NCBI RefSeq assembly: GCF_016862935.1
Contig: NZ_BONX01000012.1
Coordinates: forward strand, 62,001-126,000
DNA: 64,000 nt
DNA from: Plantactinospora mayteni
Lineage (GTDB): Bacteria > Actinomycetota > Actinomycetes > Mycobacteriales > Micromonosporaceae
Reading direction: 5' to 3'
Positions 1-8,196 of this stretch are shown one piece after another. The notes beneath the pieces were generated by a model. That model did not search any database, was not told the origin of the DNA, and worked only from the letters and a program-made list of their open reading frames with translations. Within the stretch, counting starts at the first letter, position 1. Every line of letters starts with the position of its first letter. The position numbers were made by a program, and so were the translations under genes.

Positions 1-38
1 GCCCGGCGCAGATGGCGATGCCCGGCGCAGATGGCGAT
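1..38. repeat. 19-bp tandem duplication at the window edge
   Basis: A 19-base unit beginning gcccggcgca is present twice in a row (1-19 and 20-38). It lies downstream of the M16 protease pair, in non-coding sequence at the left edge. I see no gene in bases 1-119. Confidence 0.6.
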
Positions 39-119
39 GCCTGGACCTGTGACCACCGCCGGCCTGCCGGGGGCTCCACGGAGCAGCCGCCCGGCACACC
101 CGGCCCGGCGCGGGGGCCG

Positions 120-1481
120 TCAGCCGGCGGCGTCGACCACCTCGCCGAGCCCGCTGGCGACCAACTCGTCCCGGATCACCGCCGCGTCGCCCTCGATCAC
201 CAGGGTCAGCCCCTGCGGGTGCAGGTGCGTCGCTGCCGCCGCCGACACCGCCGGCTCGGCGGTCGACAGCAACTGCTCGCGCAGGGTCGCGTGGTAGTCG
301 TCCGGCAGGTCGTGCACGACCAGCGTGGCGAGCGCGCTGGCGATGGCCCGGGGCGTCTGCAACTCCACCGAGAGCTGCCCGGCCCGCCAGGCCCGGGCGA
401 CCGCCAACTCCGGCTCGGTCACCCCGGCGTCCCGGGTACGGGTGATCTCGCCCACCGCGTCCACCAGGGCCGGCGCGGTCACCGCGGTCTGCACCCCGGA
501 GCTGACCACGAACCGCCCGAACCGCCGCGAGTGGCCGAACTCGGCCCTGATCCCGTACGTGTAGCCGCGTACCTCCCGGATCAGGTGGTTGAGTCGGGAG
601 GTGAAGGCACCGCCGAGCACCGTGGCGGCCAGCGCCATCGGCACGTAGTCGGGGTGCGCCCGGTGCGGTGCGGGGTGCCCGAGCCGCAGCGTGGACTGGA
701 CCGAGCCGGGCCGGTCGACCAGGATGATCCGTCGCTCGTCCCGGGTCCGCACGCCGAGCGGCGGACCGGCCGGCTCCGCCGCGCCGTCCGCACCGGCGAA
801 CGCGGTGGTGCCGAGTTCGTCGAGGTCGATCCGGTCCAGGTCGCCGACGACCAGCAGGGTGCCGAACCGGGTCAGCCAGGCGGCGTGGAACGACGTGACG
901 TCGTCGACGGTGACGGCGGCCACCGAGTCGGGATCGCCGTCCATCGGGCGGCCGGGCCGCTGGTCGGCCCCGAACAGGTCGGCCCGGAGCGCGGCATCGG
1001 CCCGGGGCCCCGGGTTCGCCCAGTACATCCGCAGCGCGGTGACCTCGTCGTCGCGTACCCGGGTGATGTCCGCCGGGTCGAGGCGTGGGGTCCGGACGGC
1101 CTCGGCCAGCAGCTCCACCGCGGCCGGTAGCCGCTCCACCGGGACCTGCACGCTGACCTGGAACGCGTCCCAGTCGGTGGCGATGGTCAGCTCGGTGCCG
1201 AGCCCCTCCAGCGCCAGCGCGTACGCCGTGGAGTCGCGCCGGGTCGTCCCCTCCTCCAGCGCCTTCGCGAGTACCCCGGAAAGCCCCTCCCGGCCGAGCG
1301 GCTCACGCCCGGCGCCGCCGTCGAGCATCAGCACCGCGACGGCGAGGTGGTGCCCCGGCAGGTGGGCGGCGACGACCTTGCCACCGGCCACCGCCTTCCG
1401 GACCACCCGGGGAAAGGTGTACGGCCGGGCGGCCCCGGTCGGCGGCCGTTCCGTGCTCAGGATGGGGCCGGGCTCGGTCAT
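120..1481 (-). CDS. M16 family peptidase, non-catalytic partner subunit
   Basis: 453-residue protein of the insulinase/pitrilysin (M16) fold. It has two M16 half-domains, but at the place where the active subunit carries HxxEH this one has a non-zinc sequence (GLSGVLAKALEEG). A late segment reads LIREVRGYTYGIRAEF, the conserved region seen in the non-catalytic chain of M16B heterodimers. The ATG at 1481 overlaps the stop codon of the upstream subunit (ATGA), so I place the start there although the frame stays open further upstream. Inferred role: partner of the zinc subunit encoded just upstream, together closing a chamber around short peptides. There is no signal peptide, so it should act in the cytoplasm. 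Confidence 0.9.
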   Translation of the reverse strand: MTEPGPILSTERPPTGAARPYTFPRVVRKAVAGGKVVAAHLPGHHLAVAVLMLDGGAGREPLGREGLSGVLAKALEEGTTRRDSTAYALALEGLGTELTIATDWDAFQVSVQVPVERLPAAVELLAEAVRTPRLDPADITRVRDDEVTALRMYWANPGPRADAALRADLFGADQRPGRPMDGDPDSVAAVTVDDVTSFHAAWLTRFGTLLVVGDLDRIDLDELGTTAFAGADGAAEPAGPPLGVRTRDERRIILVDRPGSVQSTLRLGHPAPHRAHPDYVPMALAATVLGGAFTSRLNHLIREVRGYTYGIRAEFGHSRRFGRFVVSSGVQTAVTAPALVDAVGEITRTRDAGVTEPELAVARAWRAGQLSVELQTPRAIASALATLVVHDLPDDYHATLREQLLSTAEPAVSAAAATHLHPQGLTLVIEGDAAVIRDELVASGLGEVVDAAG

Positions 1482-2785
1482 CAAGACGCCTCTTCCTGGG
1501 TCTCCGGCAGGTAGGTCAGGGTCGCCCGGTCCTCGGGCCGGAGCAGCTCGGCGGCGAGCCCGCTCACCTGCTCCGCGGTGACCGAGAGCCAGCCCGGCAG
1601 CCGGTCGGCCGCCCGGGCCGGATCGCCGAGCTGGGTGGCGTGCCGGCCGAGGATGTCGGCCCGGCCGTCCACGCTGGCGAGCTGCCGCCACCAGCCAGTG
1701 GTGAGCAGCGCCTTGGCCCGGTCGAGTTCGGCCCCGGTCACCCCGTCGGCCAGCCCGTCCAGCACCTCGACGAGCCCCGCCTCCAGCTCGTCGGCGGTCA
1801 CCCCGTCCCGGGCGGTGGCGGTGACGATCATCGGAGCCGGCGCGTACGCCAGGTCCACGCCGAACGCGCCCACACTGTCCGGCTGGGCGAGCCGGGCCCC
1901 GTCGGCGAGCCGCTGGTAGAGCCGGCTGCCCCGGCCGCTGCCGAGCAGCGTGGCCAGCACGGTAACCGTGTCGTAGCCGGGCCCGCCGAACGGGTGGGTC
2001 CGATGTGTCAGATAGACCCTCGGCGCCGGCACGTCCGCGGTGACGGTCTCCCGGACCGGCACACCGGTGGCCGGCACCTGCGTGCCGTCCGGGGCCGGCG
2101 GGATGTCCGACTGCGGCACCAGCTTGCCGAAGTAGCGCTCGGCCAGCGCGAAGACCTCGTCGGCCGAGGCGTCCCCGGCCACTGTGAGCACCGCGTTGTT
2201 CGGCGCGTAGTAGGTGGTGTGGAACGCCTGGAAGGTGGCCAGGTCGGCGGCGTTCAGGTCGGCCATCGAGCCGATCGTGGCGTGGTGGTACGGATGGCCG
2301 GGCGGATAGAGCAGCGGCAGCAGGCGCAGCCAGGCGTCCCCGTACGGGACGTTCTCGTAGCGCTGCCGCCGCTCGTTCTTCACCACCTCGCGCTGGTTGT
2401 CCAGGGTCTCCTGGGTGAGCGCCGGCACCAGGCCGCCCATCCGGTCCGCCTCCAGCCAGAGCGCGAGCGCCAGGTGCTCCGACGGCAGCGTCTCGAAGTA
2501 GTTGGTCCGGTCCGGGTTGGTGGTCGCGTTCAGCGAACCGCCGGAGCCCTGCACCAACTGCATGTGCTCGGTCTTGGCCACGTTGACCGAACCCTCGAAC
2601 ATCAGGTGTTCGAACAGGTGGGCGAAGCCGGTCTGACCGTCGGGCTCGTGCCGTGAACCGACGTCGTACCAGAGGTTGACCGCTACGACGGGGGCGCTGC
2701 GATCCTCGCTGACCACCACGCGCAGGCCGTTGTCCAGCCGGGTGGTCTCGATCGGCCAGGGATAACCGGTCTCGGGCATGGCCAC
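1481..2785 (-). CDS. M16 family zinc metallopeptidase, catalytic subunit
   Basis: 434-residue inverted-zincin protease. The zinc motif HLFEH is at residues 56-60, and Glu137 in the segment KNERRQRY sits about 77 residues later, as expected for the third zinc ligand of pitrilysin relatives. No signal peptide. The gene is translationally coupled to its non-catalytic partner by an ATGA overlap at 1481, the usual layout of actinobacterial heterodimeric M16B proteases. The start is either the first ATG (2785) or the ATG two codons later. Inferred role: degradation of peptides or processing of small proteins; the substrate cannot be read from sequence. Confidence 0.93.
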   Translation of the reverse strand: MAMPETGYPWPIETTRLDNGLRVVVSEDRSAPVVAVNLWYDVGSRHEPDGQTGFAHLFEHLMFEGSVNVAKTEHMQLVQGSGGSLNATTNPDRTNYFETLPSEHLALALWLEADRMGGLVPALTQETLDNQREVVKNERRQRYENVPYGDAWLRLLPLLYPPGHPYHHATIGSMADLNAADLATFQAFHTTYYAPNNAVLTVAGDASADEVFALAERYFGKLVPQSDIPPAPDGTQVPATGVPVRETVTADVPAPRVYLTHRTHPFGGPGYDTVTVLATLLGSGRGSRLYQRLADGARLAQPDSVGAFGVDLAYAPAPMIVTATARDGVTADELEAGLVEVLDGLADGVTGAELDRAKALLTTGWWRQLASVDGRADILGRHATQLGDPARAADRLPGWLSVTAEQVSGLAAELLRPEDRATLTYLPETQEEAS

Positions 2786-2876
2786 GACGCTATCCGATCG
2801 GCCCGCCCCGGCGCGGACAGCCCCGCCGAGGGCGGGCGCCCCGGTCCGGGCGGGCCCGCCCGGACCGGGGCTCGTC

Positions 2877-3851
2877 TCAGGTGGCCGGCAGGTTGACGGT
2901 CATCCAGATCGGCAGGTGGTCGGAGGACTCGACCGGCGAGCCGGGCCGTCCGCAACTGTGCGCCAGGTCGGCGTTGGTGAAGAGGTAGTCAATCTTGATG
3001 GTGTCGGCGTTGTTGTGCGGAGTGCTCCTGTAGTAGGTACCCGGGCCGGTCCGCGGCGAGCCGGTGGTGGCCTGGGCGCACTCCACGAAGGAGTCGTAGA
3101 GCGGGGTGAGGCCGCCACCGGGATAGCTGGCATTGGCTGGCGGTTGCAGGTTGAGGTCACCGCCGAAGATCACCCGGAATCGGGACGGCCAGACGTACGC
3201 CTGGTAGGCCGCGACCTGCTGGGTACGGAACGCGTACGAGGCGTCGTCGCCGTTGTAGGAGAAGTGGGCGTTGCAGAGCTTCACCCACCACGACTCGACC
3301 GTGGCGCAGATCCCCACCCGCCACTCCGCACCGTCGGCCGACGGTAGGTAGCGCGCCTCCCACCAGGTGTTCTCGTCCGGTACCGCGAGCATGATCCCGT
3401 AGTCGCCCCGGCCGCGTACGCACTGCTTGTTCGGTGAGGTCGCCGGGTCGGCGGTCTGCTTCAGCTTGATCGGAGCGAAGCGGACGTCCCAGCCGTACCC
3501 GTAGTAATCCTCCAACTGGTATTCGAGCGGCTTGGCGAAGGAACTGCACACCTCCTGGATGATCGCCGCGTCCATCGGGGTGCCGTGGTTGCGCATGTGC
3601 CAGCGAATGGTCCCGATCAGCCCGTTCGGGTCCTCGTAGTACTTGCACGCCGAGTTGTTGCCGCAGGCGTTCCAGGTCATGACCTTGACCGTCCGGGCCG
3701 GCACCGCCGCCACCCCGACCTCCGCCACCCCGACGTCCGCCCCGCTGCCCGGCTCGACCGGGCGGGCGCCCGCGACCCCGGGAACACCGAGCGCCGCCAC
3801 TGTGCCCACCAGCGCCAAGCCGACCGTTATCCAACGCCGTACCGACCTCAT
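2877..3851 (-). CDS. Secreted endonuclease/exonuclease/phosphatase family protein
   Basis: 324-residue exported protein. An N-terminal signal peptide (RRW, then a hydrophobic stretch ending GVAGARP) is followed by the EEP fold. The motifs VMTWNACGNN, AAIIQEVC, FGGDLNLQPP and SSDHLPIW supply the expected metal-binding Asn/Glu, the catalytic Asp/Asn and the terminal Asp-His. The chosen ATG (3851) has GGGGAG about six bases upstream; the longer open frame has no such site. Family members cleave DNA, RNA, phospholipid head groups or phosphate esters, so substrate is open. It is divergent from the secreted metallopeptidase gene at 4084, with a 232-base shared promoter region. Confidence 0.85.
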   Translation of the reverse strand: MRSVRRWITVGLALVGTVAALGVPGVAGARPVEPGSGADVGVAEVGVAAVPARTVKVMTWNACGNNSACKYYEDPNGLIGTIRWHMRNHGTPMDAAIIQEVCSSFAKPLEYQLEDYYGYGWDVRFAPIKLKQTADPATSPNKQCVRGRGDYGIMLAVPDENTWWEARYLPSADGAEWRVGICATVESWWVKLCNAHFSYNGDDASYAFRTQQVAAYQAYVWPSRFRVIFGGDLNLQPPANASYPGGGLTPLYDSFVECAQATTGSPRTGPGTYYRSTPHNNADTIKIDYLFTNADLAHSCGRPGSPVESSDHLPIWMTVNLPAT

Positions 3852-4083
3852 CGCGCTCCCCGTCCGAAAGGCGTGTAGAGGCACAGATATATAGCACCAT
3901 GCGGCGTTACCCCGGGGCCCGTGACCACAGTGACCGGTCCTGCTTCCGGCCGTGTGGAGGCTGTTCACGGCAGGTCCGGGCGCCTATCGTGCGATCACCC
4001 CCACAACTGGTCGATGGCTTGGCCGGGTGGCAGGAACGCCCGCGCGACCGACCGGCGCTCGGAGTAGTCCCAAGGAGACAGAG

Positions 4084-7000
4084 TTGACGACCCCCTCGTT
4101 ACCCGCCGCCACCCGCGGTCGGGCGGCACCCCGCCGACGCCTGGCCATCCTCGCGGTGGCCGCCCTCACCGCCGGCGTACTGCCGGTGCTGGCCACCCCG
4201 GCCTCGGCCGCCCCCAGCCAGCCGGCCAACCCGTGGACCCGGCTCGCCGACGGCTCCAGCGCCGCCCGGTCCGCCGGACCGACCGACGTCCACGCCGAGC
4301 GGTTCACCGGGTACGCCCTGGACCGGGCGAGCCTGGCCGCCACCCTGGACCGGGTACCCGAGGAGCGCCTCGGGACTGCTTCGGCCCAGTCCCTGGTGGT
4401 GGCGCTGCCCGCCCCGGACGGCACGTTCCAGCGGTTCGCGCTGGTCGACTCGCCGGTGATGGCGCCCGGCCTGGCCGCCCGGCATCCGGAGATCCGCACG
4501 TACGCCGGCCGAGGGCTGGACGATCCGACCGCGACCGTCCGGGCCGACCTCACCCCGCTGGGCTTCCACGCCTCCGTCCGGTCCGAGCGCGGCGTCTGGT
4601 ACGTCGACCCGTACAGCCGGCAGGACCAGGGCCGGTACGCCAGCTACTTCGTGCGGGACAGCACGAACCCGGACGAGCCGTTCGTCGAGCGGGAGGACGT
4701 GGCGCAGACCGCCGAGGCGCTCGCCGACGAGGTCGGGGCGGCCCCGAGCACGGCCGGTGCCGACGTGACACTGCGGACGTACCGGCTGGCCCTGGTGACC
4801 GACCCGTCCTACGCCACCTACTTCGGGGCGGCGAACGTGACGGCCGCCAAGGTGACGCTGGTGAACCGGGTGACCCAGATCTACGAGGACGAGACCGCGA
4901 TCCGGCTGGTGCTGGTCGACGAGACCGAGAAGACCAACCTGAACACCCCGGCCGAGGCGACCGGGACGAACGGGCCGTGCGGGGCGTCGCCCTGCTACAC
5001 GGCGGCGCAGATCTCCTCCTGCGGCAGCGGCACGCTGAACCGCAACAACATCGTGCTCGGCCAGCTCGTCGGGGCGTCCAACTACGACGTCGGGCACATC
5101 GGGCTCGGTGTGAACGGCGGCGGGGTCGCCGGGCTGGGCGTGGTCGGCGGGGCGAACAAGGCGCGCGGCTGCACCGGCCTGCCGACCCCGGTCGGTGACT
5201 TCTTCGCGGTCGACTACGTCTCGCACGAGATCGGGCACCAGTTCGCCGGCAACCACACCTTCAACGGCACCCAGTGGAACTGCTCCGGCGGCAACCGCAG
5301 CGCCGCCAACTCGTACGAGCCGGGCAGCGGTTCGTCGATCATGGCGTACGCCGGCATCTGCCAGCAGGACAACCTGCAACCGCACAGCGACCCGTACTGG
5401 TCGCAGCGCAGCTACACCGAGATCACCACGTACGTCAGCTCGGCCCGCCCGGCCGTCAACGAGGTGCAGAACGTCTCGCTGCGCGAGTTCGGCACCAACG
5501 GCGACTCGTTCACGCTCAGCTTCGGCGGTGCCGAGTCGGCGCCGATCGTCCGGGGCGGCAACTACAGCGCGGCCGGGATCAAGGCGGCGATCGAGGCGAT
5601 CCCCGGCTGGCCGGCCGGCGCCCTCGTCACCGTCGCGCCGTTCGGCGGCACCGGCCTGCTGGACGACACCGGGTTCCAGGTCACCTTCGCCGGTGGCCCG
5701 GTGGCCGGCGTCAACGTCGGGGCGCTCACCGTCACCAACCTCACCGGCACGGACGGGTTCGTCGGCGAGACGGTCAAGGGTGGCCCGATCGACAACGGCG
5801 GCTGGCAGGTCGCGCAGACCGGCAACTCCGCCCCGGTGGTCACCGTGCCGGCCGCGTACACGATTCCGGTCCGTACCCCGTTCGCGCTGACCGGCAGCGC
5901 CACCGACGCGGACGGCGACACGGTGACCTACCTGTGGGAGCAGAACGACCGGGGCGGGGTCAGCGGCGGCAGTACCGCCGGGACCGCGCTGGTCAGCAAC
6001 ACCAAGACCAACGGTCCGCTGTTCCGGCAGTTCGGTACGGCGGCGATCGTCAGCCCGACCGACACCCTGGAATACCACTCCCCCGGGCTGAACGCGGTCA
6101 GCACCAATCCGACCCGGGTCTTCCCGGACCTGGAGCAGATCGCCTGGAACAACACGAACGCGAAGACCGGCACCTGCCCGGCCGCGCCGGCACCACCGGC
6201 CAGCGGCGGGGCGAGCAACGTGCCGCCGGAGGTCGTCGACTGCTACTCGGAGTTCCTGCCCACCGCCGACTGGGTCGGCTTCAACGGTGACCGGACCATG
6301 CACTTCCGGCTCACCGCCCGGGACGGAAACCCGGGCGCGGGCGGGATCGGCAGCGCCGACACCGCGCTGACCCTGGCCCCGGCCGCCGGGCCGTTCCTGG
6401 TCACCTCGCAGGCCACCGCCGAGCCCCTGGTCGGCGGCACGGCCGTGCCGGTGAGCTGGGACGTCGCCGGCACCGACGCCGCGCCGATCGGGGTCAGCGA
6501 GGTGAAGATCTCGCTCTCCGTCGACGCCGGCAACACCTTCCCGTACGTCCTGGCGGAACGGACCGCCAACGACGGCGCCGAGACGGTGACCCTGCCGAAC
6601 GTGGGCGCCAAGGCTGCTCGGATCAAGATCGAGGCGGTCGGCAACGTCTTCTTCGACCTGAACGACGCCAACTTCGCCCTCCGGGCCACCCCGAAGGTGA
6701 CCTTCACCGGGGGTGACCTGGTGACGGTCCAGTACAGCGACCCGATCCTGCCGGAGGTGCGGGTCACCGCCACCGACCCGGACGGCGGCCCGGGGCAGCT
6801 CACCGCGACCGCCACCGGGCTCCCCGCCGGCCTGCTGTTCCGCAACACGACGCCGTCGGAATCGGAGGAGAACGGCGTGCCCGCCGTCTGGGGAGTCGTC
6901 GGCAACAACCGGGCGGCTCCGGGCGACTACCCGGTGACGGTGACCGTCGCCGACCAGCACGGCCTGGGCGAGACCCTCTCGTTTGTCATCCGGGTACTGC

Positions 7001-7797
7001 CGGAGGCGGCGGAGCTGGCGTACACCGGGGACACGCTGGTCTCGGCGGCCGGTTCGGGCCGGAACGCGGAGGTACTGCTCCAGGCCACCCTGCGGGAGAT
7101 CTCGCCGTACACCGGGGCGGAGCCGTGGCCGGGTGACGTCTCGACCGCCACGGTGACCTTCGCCGCCGGTGGCCGGACGCTCTGCACGGACGTACCCGCG
7201 CCGCTCGACACCGACGACTTCGGATCGGTGGCGAGCTGCACGGCGAGCCTGCCGACCGGCGGCCACGAGGTGACCGTCACGCTCGGCGGCAACTACGCCG
7301 GCAGTACGAAGGCGCGGGTCGAGGTGGCCCGCTCGGACACCCGGGTGGTGATCGGCGGCGGCTCGGTGACCCCGACCAGGTCGGCCGGGGCGTACCCGGT
7401 GGATCCGAAGTCCAAGGTCGACGTCACCGTACTGGTCGCACAGACCCGGCTCGGCGGCACCGGTACGACGATCCTCTCCTTCCGCTCCGAGGGCCGGAAG
7501 TACGAGATCCGGGGCGTCGGGCTCGACTCGTTCGGCGTACGGTCCAACGGCGGCATCGACCACATCGACCTACGTACCCGAGCCGGCCTGTACGACGTCA
7601 CCGACCCCCGCCGACCGGTCGCGGTGGCCACCGGACTCAACCTCCGGATCACCGGTACCGACCGTGGCCTGCTCGGCGGTAGGGACAGTGTCGCGGTCAC
7701 CCTGACCGAGGGCGACCGACTGCTCCTCTCCACCGACTGGACCGGCCTGACCACCCAGGAGATCAACCTCACCACCGGGACGCTATTCGTCCTCTGA
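4084..7797 (+). CDS. Secreted reprolysin-like zinc metallopeptidase, large multidomain
   Basis: 1237-residue exported protease. The TTG at 4084 is chosen as start because AAGGAG ends six bases before it and a signal peptide (RRRLAILAVAALTAG ... ATPASAA) follows directly. A propeptide-like N-terminal region precedes the catalytic domain, whose zinc motif HEIGHQFAGNHTF carries HExxHxxGxxH with a downstream Met-turn segment SSIMAYAGIC. After that come several beta-rich modules of Ig/cadherin type (for example TDADGDTVTYLWEQ and ATDPDGGPGQLTATATGLPAGL), which are usually adhesion or substrate-binding repeats. It ends directly before a long hairpin that may terminate it. Confidence 0.88.
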   Translation: MTTPSLPAATRGRAAPRRRLAILAVAALTAGVLPVLATPASAAPSQPANPWTRLADGSSAARSAGPTDVHAERFTGYALDRASLAATLDRVPEERLGTASAQSLVVALPAPDGTFQRFALVDSPVMAPGLAARHPEIRTYAGRGLDDPTATVRADLTPLGFHASVRSERGVWYVDPYSRQDQGRYASYFVRDSTNPDEPFVEREDVAQTAEALADEVGAAPSTAGADVTLRTYRLALVTDPSYATYFGAANVTAAKVTLVNRVTQIYEDETAIRLVLVDETEKTNLNTPAEATGTNGPCGASPCYTAAQISSCGSGTLNRNNIVLGQLVGASNYDVGHIGLGVNGGGVAGLGVVGGANKARGCTGLPTPVGDFFAVDYVSHEIGHQFAGNHTFNGTQWNCSGGNRSAANSYEPGSGSSIMAYAGICQQDNLQPHSDPYWSQRSYTEITTYVSSARPAVNEVQNVSLREFGTNGDSFTLSFGGAESAPIVRGGNYSAAGIKAAIEAIPGWPAGALVTVAPFGGTGLLDDTGFQVTFAGGPVAGVNVGALTVTNLTGTDGFVGETVKGGPIDNGGWQVAQTGNSAPVVTVPAAYTIPVRTPFALTGSATDADGDTVTYLWEQNDRGGVSGGSTAGTALVSNTKTNGPLFRQFGTAAIVSPTDTLEYHSPGLNAVSTNPTRVFPDLEQIAWNNTNAKTGTCPAAPAPPASGGASNVPPEVVDCYSEFLPTADWVGFNGDRTMHFRLTARDGNPGAGGIGSADTALTLAPAAGPFLVTSQATAEPLVGGTAVPVSWDVAGTDAAPIGVSEVKISLSVDAGNTFPYVLAERTANDGAETVTLPNVGAKAARIKIEAVGNVFFDLNDANFALRATPKVTFTGGDLVTVQYSDPILPEVRVTATDPDGGPGQLTATATGLPAGLLFRNTTPSESEENGVPAVWGVVGNNRAAPGDYPVTVTVADQHGLGETLSFVIRVLPEAAELAYTGDTLVSAAGSGRNAEVLLQATLREISPYTGAEPWPGDVSTATVTFAAGGRTLCTDVPAPLDTDDFGSVASCTASLPTGGHEVTVTLGGNYAGSTKARVEVARSDTRVVIGGGSVTPTRSAGAYPVDPKSKVDVTVLVAQTRLGGTGTTILSFRSEGRKYEIRGVGLDSFGVRSNGGIDHIDLRTRAGLYDVTDPRRPVAVATGLNLRITGTDRGLLGGRDSVAVTLTEGDRLLLSTDWTGLTTQEINLTTGTLFVL

Positions 7798-7826
7798 GGT
7801 CGAGGAAGGGCGTCGAAAAGGTGCCG

Positions 7827-7885
7827 CTGACCTGGACGACAGATGCGCTACCGGCGAGCTGTAGCGCCTCTGTTGTCCAGGTCAG
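7827..7885. terminator. Long near-perfect hairpin after the metallopeptidase
   Basis: Two 25-base arms (7827-7851 and 7861-7885) are complementary except for one T-C mismatch and one G-U pair, with a 9-base loop. It starts 29 bases after the peptidase stop. There is no T-tract, which is common for actinobacterial terminators, but the stem is unusually long and precise for a terminator alone. Confidence 0.6.
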
Positions 7886-7991
7886 GCGGGATGACCGGCT
7901 TGGCACCGCCTGTCCGCTTCGGCGCGCGCCAGCCGGTGATTCCGTGCGTACCAGGAGTTGGACAGCTGGTCCGGCGGGGGCCGGCATCGGG

Positions 7992-7997
7992 TATGGT
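7992..7997 (+). promoter_or_regulatory. Possible -10 box for the DAHP synthase leader transcript
   Basis: TATGGT fits the actinobacterial TAnnnT -10 pattern. The next possible start codon is the GTG at 8005, seven bases downstream, which would make the leader peptide mRNA leaderless. I see no good -35 at the usual distance (TTGGAC at 7958 is too far), so this is tentative. Confidence 0.4.
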
Positions 7998-8004
7998 TCC
8001 GTCC

Positions 8005-8064
8005 GTGGCGCGTTCCTATCGATGGTTTAGTCAGCCGGCTCCGGAGCCGGTGACTCAGCCATGA
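8005..8064 (+). CDS. Putative aromatic leader peptide upstream of DAHP synthase
   Basis: A 19-codon reading frame starting at GTG 8005 (an in-frame ATG lies at 7993) encodes VARSYRWFSQPAPEPVTQP. Tyr, Trp and Phe lie within four codons, and Tyr and Phe use TAT and TTT, which are very rare in this genome. The frame ends just before sequences that can form alternative stems, then a short hairpin with a T-run, then the DAHP synthase gene. This is the layout of a ribosome-mediated attenuator. Corynebacterium glutamicum has a known precedent, the AroR leader upstream of aroF. Function here is inferred. Confidence 0.65.
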   Translation: MARSYRWFSQPAPEPVTQP

Positions 8065-8143
8065 CCTGACGTCACCAAGATCCAGCAAGAGCCGGCTGAA
8101 GCAGGGACATCGTCCCTGCTTTTTTCATGGAAACAGCCGGCTC
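8031..8143 (+). promoter_or_regulatory. Candidate attenuator with intrinsic terminator before DAHP synthase
   Basis: Bases 8101-8107 (gcaggga) pair with 8113-8119 (tccctgc) and are followed by six Ts (8120-8125), a standard intrinsic terminator and a rare T-run in this window. Segment 8031-8040 is perfectly complementary to 8090-8099. The segment 8089-8098 can instead pair with 8134-8143, enclosing the terminator. Bases 8035-8050 form their own palindrome. These mutually exclusive pairings sit directly after the leader peptide's Tyr/Trp/Phe codons. The switching model is inference. Confidence 0.6.
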
Positions 8144-8196
8144 GGCTCCCGGGCGCCGGCCCCGGGGTGGCGGTCGGCAGAGAGGGAGCCTCCACG

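Noticed and set aside
12-1130. 372-codon plus-strand frame opposite the M16 subunit
   Set aside because: Arg/Gly/Pro-rich shadow of the minus-strand gene, with no motif; the opposite strand encodes a clear M16 protein.
4099-7563. 1154-codon minus-strand frame opposite the metallopeptidase
   Set aside because: Long frame caused by high GC on the antisense of a real gene; composition is Arg/Gly/Val-rich with no domain.
8035-8050. Palindrome ccggctccggagccgg as a repressor operator
   Set aside because: It lies inside the leader peptide coding region and fits better as part of the RNA structure.
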